Source: Saccharothrix sp. ST-888
GTDB lineage: Bacteria; Actinomycetota; Actinomycetes; Streptomycetales; Streptomycetaceae
DNA: 61,538 nt
Reading direction: 5' to 3'
Assembly (NCBI RefSeq): GCF_000955975.1
Contig: NZ_JYJF01000031.1
Span: forward strand, 1 to 61,538
The translations under genes and the position numbers were made by a program. The number at the start of each line of letters is the position of its first letter. The stretch's first letter is position 1. The notes below the pieces were generated by a model, which was given only the letters and a program-made list of their open reading frames with translations, made no database searches and was not told the origin of the DNA. This document shows, in pieces, positions 55,092 to 61,538 of this stretch.

Positions 55092-55933
55092 TGGCCCAGC
55101 TCGACCCCATGACCATCCAACGCATCGCGCGACTCGTCGTGGACATGGACGGCCCGTTCGAACGCCCCGGCTACCAGCTCGCCGAGCTGCTGAAACGAGC
55201 GGCATGGCCGGTAGCCGTCGAGTACGACGGCACGGCGCGGGTGTCCTGGCTGACCGAGACGATCATGGAGTCGGCCAGTGACGAAGCCGCCGTCAGTCGC
55301 TTCCTGTGTCGTATCTGCGACCCGCTGGAGTACGAGGACGGCATGGCGTCCGCCGACCTCCTCCAGCAGGGTCTCAATCAGATCCTCGCCGCAGAGCAGC
55401 TGTCGATCACCTACGTTGGTGGCCGCCCGATGGTGGGTGCGCTCGGCCAGGACGGCCGGTCGACCACCTTCAGTCCGCCCGAGGACTTGGAGGCACGCGT
55501 CCGACGACTGGTCAGCAGCGAGGAGATCACGCGTCAGCTCATGCAGCGGGTGAACGAGACTCGTATCTGCGCGGACAATGGTGCGTACGTCTTCGCCCTC
55601 ATCGGCATCGGAAGCTTCACCGAAGGTCTACTGCTCGATGTGCTGACCAAACGCGACCCGAGCCTGGCCCAGGGGTTCCCGAATCCCAACGGAGGAAGGC
55701 CGGTGCCGGTGGCTAAGGCCAGCCTGGCGCTGCTACTGGACACCGCCCGGTCCCGAGGCTGGATTCAGGTCGATGCTCACGACTTCATGAAAATCGTCCG
55801 CGAGTACCGCAACTTCGTCCACCTTCGTCAGCAGCGGGAACGCGGGATCGATCCCGACCACGACACCGTCATGATGTGCTGGGGACCGGTCCTCGCTGTC
55901 CTCAACGATCTCGAGTCGAGCCGCCTGGACTGA
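55091..55933 (+). CDS. HEPN-like protein coupled to the helicase-nuclease
   Basis: 280 aa, mostly helical. The C-terminal half carries MKIVREYRNFVHLRQQ, an R-N-x-x-H motif like that of DUF4145, AbiV and other HEPN families, some of which are RNases. The N-terminal half (about 1-130) looks like a separate unassigned domain, related in style to AbiJ-type N-terminal regions. It has no signal peptide. Its ATG overlaps the helicase stop (TGATG), which strongly suggests that the two proteins act together. The HEPN assignment rests on the motif and helical context only. Confidence 0.72.
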   Translation: MAQLDPMTIQRIARLVVDMDGPFERPGYQLAELLKRAAWPVAVEYDGTARVSWLTETIMESASDEAAVSRFLCRICDPLEYEDGMASADLLQQGLNQILAAEQLSITYVGGRPMVGALGQDGRSTTFSPPEDLEARVRRLVSSEEITRQLMQRVNETRICADNGAYVFALIGIGSFTEGLLLDVLTKRDPSLAQGFPNPNGGRPVPVAKASLALLLDTARSRGWIQVDAHDFMKIVREYRNFVHLRQQRERGIDPDHDTVMMCWGPVLAVLNDLESSRLD

Positions 55934-55936
55934 CCA

Positions 55937-56010
55937 CTACTTGGCGTATCGCGCCCGGTGGACAGTAATCAGGGCGCAGCACCAGCCGCACGATGTCCCC
56001 TGCGCCTCGC
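55937..56010 (-). repeat. GH1 3'-end repeat, copy J (partial, degenerate)
   Basis: The minus-strand end GTSCGWCCALITVHRARYAK aligns with ASYAWYRDLIAAHRAR of copy D, including the stop position (55937-55939), which is six bases from the stop of the HEPN-like gene. The part towards the boundary motif is not recognisable. The 160 bases after it, to the next gene, are empty. Confidence 0.6.
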
Positions 56011-56171
56011 AGAACATGATGTCGTCCAGGCTGCGGTCAGTCGACCATCGACCAACTCTTGTTTCTTCTAAGGCCATTGGTATCGCTACGAACCGCAGAG
56101 TGTCAGCCCGCTCCGTACAGTAGAGCCACGAGTACGTCGTCGAGTGTTTCCGCCGAGTTGAAGGCGAGGCC

Positions 56172-57359
56172 ATGTCCGACTCCTCCGTCCCGCTCCCCCA
56201 ACCTCGTAAGTCCTCCCGACGTCCGAGGTCTCATATTGTCAACCAAGACCGTTTCAGTCGGCCGGAGTTGCTCACCGACCGGCTGCTGATTCAGGTGGAC
56301 GCCTCCCGGGTGGGGTTCGTAAGGGACCAGCTCGACCCCACCCGCAGCGGACTCGTGATCAGTGGACCGAAGGCCCTCAAGAAGGCGTCGGAGCTGCGGG
56401 ACGACGACTACGCAGGCGTGCTCATCGCCGACCCGGCGTTCTACGAGGATGCCGTCGCGACGGCGAGCGAGCCATTCCTCTCGCGAACCGACGAGCTGCC
56501 CACAGCAGATCCGCTCGGCCAAGCGGTCCAGGAGCAGCTCGCCGTCGGCACGACGGCGGCGCTCACGCCGACTGGATACCTCCGGGCCGGGGACACGGCC
56601 GCCGTGCGGGCTGCTGTACGCGATGTGGCGGCGCGCGATGACCCCCGGATCGTGCTCGCCCTCCCGATCGACGTCGGCTGGCTGCGCGACGACCTGGTCG
56701 GCCGCCTCATCGAAGAAGTGAGCGCGGCACCGGGTATGAAAGCCGTCATGCTCGGCGGCCAGTTGGACCCGCTGGCGAGTTTCCCCGACGCACTGGCCGG
56801 GCTGGCGCGGGTACTGGCCCAGGTACCGGGAACCGCGCTGCTGCGGGCCGATCTCGCGGCGTTCGGAGCACTGGCACGGGGCGCAGTGTTCGCCGCCTAC
56901 GGGCTGTCGGGGCGCTTCCGGCACGTCGTCCCGCCCGGTGAGCCTGCGAAGAGCTCGGGGTTCGCCGACTCCCCTGCCGTGCTGTTCCCCGAGTTGATGG
57001 CCCTGTTCCTCGGCAAGACCCTCGCACGCCGTTTCGCTGCCACGCACGCACCCGTGTGCGAGTGCGCTGCCTGCGGACGTCGGGCGTTGGACAGCTTCCC
57101 GAGCAACCGCGACGTCCGGTCGGCAGCGCAGCACAACACGGCCGTACTGATGTCCTGGCAGCAGACGTTGCAGACCCTGGAAGTTGGCCCCGACCGACAG
57201 CGGTGGTGGCAGGAGCGCTGCCGGGCCGCAGTGGACCGGTATCCGCTTGTCAACGCCGCTATCCAGCAGCCGAACGGCTTCAAGGTCCAGCCGCAATTGT
57301 TGAGGTGGTCCCTCCTCGATGTGGCGCCCTCGGCACCGGCTGGCGCGGGAATCGACTGA
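56172..57359 (+). CDS. TGT-like protein (queuine/7-deazaguanine transglycosylase-type fold), putative
   Basis: 395 aa. Alternating strands and helices in the middle (RIVLALPIDVGWL, KAVMLGG, GTALLRADLAAFGALARG) suggest a TIM barrel. Near residue 295 it has CECAACGRR and 20 residues later QHNTAVLMSWQ, a C-x-C-x2-C...H-N arrangement like the zinc site of tRNA-guanine transglycosylases. DpdA, a TGT relative, puts 7-deazaguanine into DNA in modification-defence clusters. I do not see the classic TGT catalytic aspartate motifs clearly, so activity is open. It lies just downstream of the helicase and HEPN-like pair, separated by repeat copy J. The start at ATG 56172 has AAGGCGAGG upstream. Confidence 0.55.
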   Translation: MSDSSVPLPQPRKSSRRPRSHIVNQDRFSRPELLTDRLLIQVDASRVGFVRDQLDPTRSGLVISGPKALKKASELRDDDYAGVLIADPAFYEDAVATASEPFLSRTDELPTADPLGQAVQEQLAVGTTAALTPTGYLRAGDTAAVRAAVRDVAARDDPRIVLALPIDVGWLRDDLVGRLIEEVSAAPGMKAVMLGGQLDPLASFPDALAGLARVLAQVPGTALLRADLAAFGALARGAVFAAYGLSGRFRHVVPPGEPAKSSGFADSPAVLFPELMALFLGKTLARRFAATHAPVCECAACGRRALDSFPSNRDVRSAAQHNTAVLMSWQQTLQTLEVGPDRQRWWQERCRAAVDRYPLVNAAIQQPNGFKVQPQLLRWSLLDVAPSAPAGAGID

Positions 57360-57375
57360 CGGGCGGGCGGGCTGC

Positions 57376-57987
57376 TCAGACCAGTCGTCCGTACAGCTCC
57401 TCGACGAAGTGCCAGGCCGCGGCGGTGTGCCGCTGCGGCCGGTACGCCTCGGGTTCCAGTGCGATCCGAATCCCGTCCGGCTCATTGACGAGCACGCCGA
57501 TGCCGTAGAAGGTGGCCTCCGCCAAGATCTCGTCCAACCGTGCGTGCGGGACCTCGTCGAGTAGGAGAGCCCGGCGGCAAAACGGTGCGAACCGGCCTGC
57601 TCGCTCCAGACCCGTCCGCCAACCGGCGGCCCGCACAATCGCGAGGTCAACAGCGAGCGGCCGGACCGCCCGGCGCGTCACCAGATCCGTGTCCCACTCG
57701 ACAGCTCCTCGCGGGAGGTCACGAACGTCGGTCTGGTCCGGGAGGGAACCCACCGGAACCGGAAGACCGATCGGAAGGCCGAGCAGGCACTCCAGCGCGG
57801 GGATGCTGTCCAGCCGCTCGGCACCAACCGCCTGCCGCCTGCGTCGCTCGGCCTCATCGACCCGGTACAGCAGGAGGGCACGGGTGCCCAGGACCGAGAA
57901 CATGGCGCCTTCGCTGTCCGAAGACACCTGCGGCAACGCCGCCTCGTGCACCGAGCGCCACGCTGCGGGATTCGCCACGCCTACCAT
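57376..57987 (-). CDS. Hypothetical protein, convergent partner of the TGT-like gene
   Basis: 203 aa starting MVGVANPAAWRSVHEAAL; AGGG lies nine bases upstream, and GTG 57996 is an alternative. It is mixed alpha/beta with an acidic start and the segment RRALLLDEVPHARLDEILAE. No family is recognised. It is convergent with the TGT-like gene, with 16 bases between the stops, and may belong to the same module. Confidence 0.7.
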   Translation of the reverse strand: MVGVANPAAWRSVHEAALPQVSSDSEGAMFSVLGTRALLLYRVDEAERRRRQAVGAERLDSIPALECLLGLPIGLPVPVGSLPDQTDVRDLPRGAVEWDTDLVTRRAVRPLAVDLAIVRAAGWRTGLERAGRFAPFCRRALLLDEVPHARLDEILAEATFYGIGVLVNEPDGIRIALEPEAYRPQRHTAAAWHFVEELYGRLV

Positions 57988-58293
57988 GGGTACCACCCTG
58001 CCCTACCGGCTGGCGTGACGGCCAGGCACCCCTCCGCTCAAGCCCCGTACGAGTGTTCCGGTGGACGTCGTTGACGATGGCAAGCAGCTGGAAGCCAGCT
58101 CCTGTGCGACGTGAGGCCCTTCGCTCATAGGGCGCGGGCAGGCCGCCTCTGATGAGGATGGAGTAGTCGGGAGCACGTCGCAGCCGGGATTGGCCGACCC
58201 TGAGCCCCGCTCTGGCCCACAACGCTCGCCAATTCCCCGTTGTGGGCCCCGGAACCGCAAGGCGGCCCGTCACCGCGCAACAGACCGACGGTT
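57988..58293. other. Intergenic stretch without recognisable genes
   Basis: About 300 bases between the hypothetical gene and repeat copy H. No frame has convincing gene-like codon use and I see no hairpin. It is probably decayed sequence. Confidence 0.4.
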
Positions 58294-58340
58294 GAACCAT
58301 TGGCAATGGGCTGTGGACCTGTCGAACACTCTGTCTTTTG
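58294..58340. repeat. Boundary-motif repeat with alternative flank, copy H
   Basis: GAACCATTGG (58294), then after the same spacing as copy G CTGTCGAACACTCTGTC (58319). It lies about 100 bases beyond the stop of the intact GH1 gene. The two copies show that the motif exists apart from GH1 sequence. Confidence 0.7.
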
Positions 58341-58437
58341 CGCAGTGTCCGAGGTACGGCTGGTGCAGACTGCGCCGTACGGATGGCCTCTCGGCCGTTA
58401 CCGAGAAGCCGTACATCCCCCGGCACCCGAAGCGCAA

Positions 58438-59778
58438 CTACACCTGATTGCGGGCTCGATGAGCTGTGATCAGGTCGCGGTACCAAGCGTAGGACGCCTT
58501 CGGGGTGCGGGCCTGGGTGGCGAAGTCGACGTGGACGAGGCCGAAGCGCTGGCTGTAGCCCTCCGCCCACTCATAGTTGTCAATCAATGACCAAGTGTAG
58601 TAGCCGCGTATGTCGATGCCTTCCGCCACGGCGGCGGCGAGGGCGTCGAGGTGGCTGGCCATGAAGTCGATGCGGGGCTGGTCGGGGACGGTGTCCTCGG
58701 TGACGGAGCAGCCGTTCTCGGTGATGGTGATGGGCGGGAGGGCCTTGCCGTACGAGTCGCGGAGCTGCAGGAGGAGTTGGCGGAGGGCGTCGGGGACGAC
58801 GGGCCAGCCGAAGGCGGTGTGGGGGACGTCGGGGATGTCGACGAGGGTGAAGGGCGGGCCGGGTTCGGTGGGGGCGGCGACGCGGGTGGGGTTGTAGAAG
58901 TTGAGGCCGAGGCCGTCGAGGCCGGGGGCGTGGATGAGGTCCACGTCGCCGGGGTGGACGGCGCCGTAGATGTCGTCGGGGACGCCGAGGGTGGAGAGGT
59001 CGGGGTAGCGGCCGAGGAGGACGGGGTCGGTGAACAGGCGGTTGTGCAAGGTGTCGTAGGCCGCCGCAGCGGCCACGTCGGCGGGATCCGAGGAGGCCGG
59101 CCGGACGGGGGTGAGGTTGTTGGAGAGCATCGCCTCCAGACCGCGGTCGTGCAGGATCGAGGCGGCCAGGCCGTGGGCGAGGAGCTGTTGGTGGGCCGCC
59201 GGGAGGGCCTCGAACATCAGGGTGCGGCCGGGGGCGTGGGTGCCCAGTGCATAGCCGAAGACGGTGTGGACGAAGGGCTCGTTGAGGGTGATCCAGGTGG
59301 GGATGCGGTCGCCCAACTCGTCGACCACCACGGCCGCGTACTCGGCGAAGCGGTAGGCGGTGTCGCGGTTGAGCCAGCCGCCGTGGTCCTCCAGGCCCTG
59401 CGGGAGGTCCCAGTGGAAGAGGGTGGGCAGCGGGGCGATGCCGGCGTCGAGGAGGGCGTCGACGAGCCGGTCGTAGAAGGCGAGTCCGGCGGGATTGACG
59501 GGGCCGCTGCCGGTGGGCAGGATCCGGGGCCAGGCGATGGAGAAGCGGTAGCCGTCCAGGCCGAGGTCCTTCATCAGGGCGATGTCCTCGGGATACCGGT
59601 GGTAGTGGTCGCAGGCCACCGCGCCGGTGTGCCCGTCGCGAACGGCGCCGGGGCGGGCGGCGAAGACGTCCCAGACGGACGGGCCGCGGCCGTCCTCCTC
59701 CACCGCCCCCTCGATCTGGTAGGCGGCGGTGGCGGCACCCCAGCGGAACCCCGCCGGCAGGTCGAAGCGGTCCGGCAT
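58438..59778 (-). CDS. GH1 beta-glucosidase, intact
   Basis: 446 aa glycoside hydrolase family 1 enzyme, probably cytoplasmic (no signal peptide), releasing glucose from cellobiose and other beta-glucosides. The acid/base is in WITLNEPF and the nucleophile glutamate in PPITITENG. The C-terminus (WSLIDNYEWAEGYSQRFGL, HVDFATQARTPKAS, YAWYRDLITAHRAR) is the part found repeatedly as relics elsewhere in this window. The start at ATG 59778 has AGGAGG upstream. No sugar transporter or CebR-type regulator is nearby. Most relics read TQRRTPKAS where this gene has TQARTPKAS, so they derive from a relative and not directly from this copy. Confidence 0.95.
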   Translation of the reverse strand: MPDRFDLPAGFRWGAATAAYQIEGAVEEDGRGPSVWDVFAARPGAVRDGHTGAVACDHYHRYPEDIALMKDLGLDGYRFSIAWPRILPTGSGPVNPAGLAFYDRLVDALLDAGIAPLPTLFHWDLPQGLEDHGGWLNRDTAYRFAEYAAVVVDELGDRIPTWITLNEPFVHTVFGYALGTHAPGRTLMFEALPAAHQQLLAHGLAASILHDRGLEAMLSNNLTPVRPASSDPADVAAAAAYDTLHNRLFTDPVLLGRYPDLSTLGVPDDIYGAVHPGDVDLIHAPGLDGLGLNFYNPTRVAAPTEPGPPFTLVDIPDVPHTAFGWPVVPDALRQLLLQLRDSYGKALPPITITENGCSVTEDTVPDQPRIDFMASHLDALAAAVAEGIDIRGYYTWSLIDNYEWAEGYSQRFGLVHVDFATQARTPKASYAWYRDLITAHRARNQV

Positions 59779-59924
59779 GGCAGCCTCCTGACGAAAACGT
59801 GAGGAGAACTCATATTACTGGCGCGGCGCCGAAACACCAGGGGTCGTCCGGGAAGCCCGAGGTGGTCGGCCACGGCACGTTCGGCAGGCCGGGCGGCGCC
59901 AGCGGGAAGGAGATGCACCGCCGG

Positions 59925-59960
59925 CAGCCCGTCGAGTTCGACGCAGAACTCGACGGGCTG
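59925..59960. terminator. Perfect 15-bp hairpin in the beta-glucosidase/condensation-protein gap
   Basis: Arms CAGCCCGTCGAGTTC and GAACTCGACGGGCTG with a six-base loop. It is a strong terminator shape, but the genes on both sides point away from it, so it is an orphan. It may insulate the two divergent genes or mark the end of a lost gene. Confidence 0.7.
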
Positions 59961-60035
59961 TTACCCGGCCCGTTGTCGAGGCCACCGCTTCGCCCTGCGG
60001 CCCACTCCACCCGATCCGTGCACTGAAATTCTCGT

Positions 60036-60069
60036 GAATTCCGACTTCCGGAAAATGAAGTCGGAATTC
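60036..60069. promoter_or_regulatory. Perfect 13-bp inverted repeat upstream of the condensation-type gene
   Basis: Arms GAATTCCGACTTC and GAAGTCGGAATTC around an eight-base loop, about 120 bases before the start at 60191. The region is less GC-rich than its surroundings. It is a candidate operator or 5' leader hairpin for the gene at 60191. Nothing else is seen in the 412 bases between 59779 and 60190. Confidence 0.55.
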
Positions 60070-60190
60070 CCGAGGAGCCGGTCCGCATTGCATCTCCTTG
60101 ACAGGGGATACAAGCCCGCTGTTCGATGGTTTCGGATTCAAAAGCCGCCGGTGTGCTTCGATCCGAAATCGAGTCTCAACAGGGGGACAA

Positions 60191-61504
60191 ATGCAGGCAT
60201 CGACGGCCGCGCCCATGGCGAGGTACCCGCTGACATCGGGGCAGTCCTCGTTCTACGCCCAGACGCGGGCGCAGCCGGAAATGTCCGGCTCGCTCTCGGC
60301 CGCGTACCGGATCGAGGGAGAGCTCGATGTCGCGCGTTTCGCCGAAGCCGTTGCGCGAACGGTCGGACAGCACGACGCCCTGCGCATCGGCCTGTGCGAC
60401 GACGGACGGCTCGGCGACCCGACCCAGCTGGTGCGCCATCAGCCGGACGGCGCCTCGCTGCTCTCCTGCCAGCAGGTCCGCAGCAGCTCGGAAGAGCAGT
60501 TCAGCCGGTACGCCCGGCTCGTCCACGGCAAGGACCTCGCGGAACCGTGGGATCTCAGCACGGAATACCCGTTCAGGTTCCGCCTGCTGCGCCACTCGCC
60601 CACGGTTCACGCGTTTCTCGCCTCGTTCTCCCACATGGCCCTCGACGGCAGAGGCATGGCACTGGTCCTCCGGGACCTCTGGAACAATTTCGAGCACGAC
60701 ACCGCGCATCCGGACCGTCCGTCCGTGCCGCAGCCGCAGAGCTTCGTCCGGGCGGCCGAGCAGCACGCGGCCGGCGGATCACCGCGGGCAGCCGGCTTCT
60801 GGCGGCAGCGCATCGCCGAGAACTGCCCGTCCGGCGAGCCGCCGACCGAACGGCCGGATACGACCGGCCAACGGCGGTGCGTGATCGCGCAGGCCACAGT
60901 CAGCGGAGCGGAGCGAGCGATGCTGCGCGAGCGGTCGAGGAACCACGGCTGCACCGAATTCCAGCTGACCATCGCCGCGCTCGCGCACGCGGTGCTCACC
61001 GAGGTGGCCACGGATGACCGTCTGCACGTCTGGCTGCCCATCGACGCGCGGTCCCCGGAGGATTTCGACACCTCGGGAATGTTCACCGTCTCCCTCCCGG
61101 TCGCGCTGCCCCGGACCGGGACCCTCCGCGAGATGACCCGGCAGGTGGGAACGGAGGTCATGGCCGTCGCAGCGAACCGACAGATGGACCACACCACACT
61201 CGCTGCGCTCCAGGCGTCGTTCCGGGAAAACGATACGAGCCGCGGCTGGACCGTCGTGGCAAGCTATTTCAATCGGGCCCAGAACCCGGGGGAAAAGGCC
61301 GTCCAGGGAATCGTGGCACGTCCCGGAAGTTATCCGGCGGATTTCCAGTACGAATCGCGAGGAGTGGAGCTGGCGGTGCTCGGCGGAGCCGGACCGCTCA
61401 ACATCACCCTCGCCCTCGACCCGGTGTTCTCTGCGGACACCGCAGCAGATCGCCTGTTGAGCGCCTTCAGCGCGGGGCTGGGCGGTATCCGTCTCACGCG
61501 CTGA
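60191..61504 (+). CDS. Stand-alone NRPS condensation-domain protein
   Basis: 437 aa, one complete condensation-type domain without A or carrier domains. It starts YPLTSGQSSFYAQTRAQPE, the usual beginning. The catalytic histidine is in SHMALDGRG, a form of HHxxxDG in which the first histidine is Ser and the second (catalytic) one is kept. Such proteins acylate carrier-bound or free substrates (as in glycopeptide, lipopeptide or bleomycin-type pathways), or are papA-like transferases. The start at ATG 60191 has AGGGGG upstream. The NRPS of this window is 55 kb away, so it may belong to another cluster beyond the right edge. Confidence 0.87.
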   Translation: MQASTAAPMARYPLTSGQSSFYAQTRAQPEMSGSLSAAYRIEGELDVARFAEAVARTVGQHDALRIGLCDDGRLGDPTQLVRHQPDGASLLSCQQVRSSSEEQFSRYARLVHGKDLAEPWDLSTEYPFRFRLLRHSPTVHAFLASFSHMALDGRGMALVLRDLWNNFEHDTAHPDRPSVPQPQSFVRAAEQHAAGGSPRAAGFWRQRIAENCPSGEPPTERPDTTGQRRCVIAQATVSGAERAMLRERSRNHGCTEFQLTIAALAHAVLTEVATDDRLHVWLPIDARSPEDFDTSGMFTVSLPVALPRTGTLREMTRQVGTEVMAVAANRQMDHTTLAALQASFRENDTSRGWTVVASYFNRAQNPGEKAVQGIVARPGSYPADFQYESRGVELAVLGGAGPLNITLALDPVFSADTAADRLLSAFSAGLGGIRLTR

Positions 61505-61538
61505 GCGGCGACGCGGGGCAGGGGGCCTGTCAGGGACT

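Noticed and set aside
58438..59778. Intact GH1 gene as the direct parent of all relics
   Set aside because: Copies B, C and D share residues (for example TQRRTPKAS in B and C) that differ from this gene, so they come from a related GH1 gene or an older form.
1..61538. tRNA or rRNA genes as integration sites
   Set aside because: I saw no cloverleaf-like sequence with a conserved T-arm or any rRNA segment, but a covariance-model search would be needed to exclude a tRNA fully.

Overview
This is a high-GC actinomycete chromosome segment, very probably from a streptomycete (Streptomyces or Kitasatospora type). The basis is strong GC3 bias, a divergent third EF-Tu (tuf3 type), Ser/Thr kinases with sensor ectodomains, NRPS genes and a GntR/FCD-controlled operon. 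The layout (secondary metabolism, transport, defence genes, many decayed fragments) looks like accessory DNA. I see no rRNA, tRNA or CRISPR array.

Region 1 (1-7833, minus strand): the start of a nonribosomal peptide synthetase (C-A-T-C-A, cut by the window edge), preceded by an ABC exporter with an unusual N-terminal HMA-like domain and a small DUF5132 protein. Region 2 (8081-18433): a DUF885 metalloprotein; divergent to it, a five-gene peptide-type ABC importer operon (binding lipoprotein, permease, permease-ATPase fusion, ATPase, FAD amine oxidoreductase); then an alpha/beta hydrolase and a frameshifted hydrolase relic. Region 3 (18432-26523): tuf3 with a strong terminator, a GTCCAC hexamer array, an ABC exporter, a CGNR regulator divergent from an MFS exporter, and a secreted phosphoesterase.

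Region 4 (26524-34187): gene fragments (MFS, MocR-type aminotransferase, WGR protein, others) around a three-gene membrane signalling operon of two Ser/Thr kinases and an Ig-like membrane protein. Region 5 (34188-40662): an FCD regulator divergent from a catabolic operon (MmgE/PrpD, ICL/PEP-mutase-type lyase, aconitase-family large and small subunits, MBL hydrolase, truncated MFS). It resembles a dimethylmalate or methylcitrate-like branched dicarboxylate route. Region 6 (40902-50410): SWIM zinc-finger and DUF6493 pair, HEAT fragment, SUKH protein, deleted NADAR gene, beta-propeller protein and small hypotheticals.

Region 7 (51036-57987) is a probable defence module: a DUF4011-helicase-nuclease fusion overlapping a protein with a HEPN-like RNxxH motif, then a protein with a TGT-like zinc motif and an unknown protein. 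The window ends with an intact GH1 beta-glucosidase and a stand-alone NRPS condensation-type protein.

The most unusual structure is a dispersed repeat. At least six places (26.7, 27.8, 33.5, 45.9, 50.6 and 55.9 kb) carry a relic of the last 40 or so codons of a GH1 beta-glucosidase gene, all in the same orientation as the intact gene at 58.4 kb, and all at junctions between gene modules. Most are joined at the same codon to a constant motif, GTCGAACACCCTGTCATC (plus strand). Two further copies of that motif (50.49 and 58.32 kb) have a different, mutually related flank. This suggests repeated use of one recombination or insertion boundary while the accessory region was assembled.
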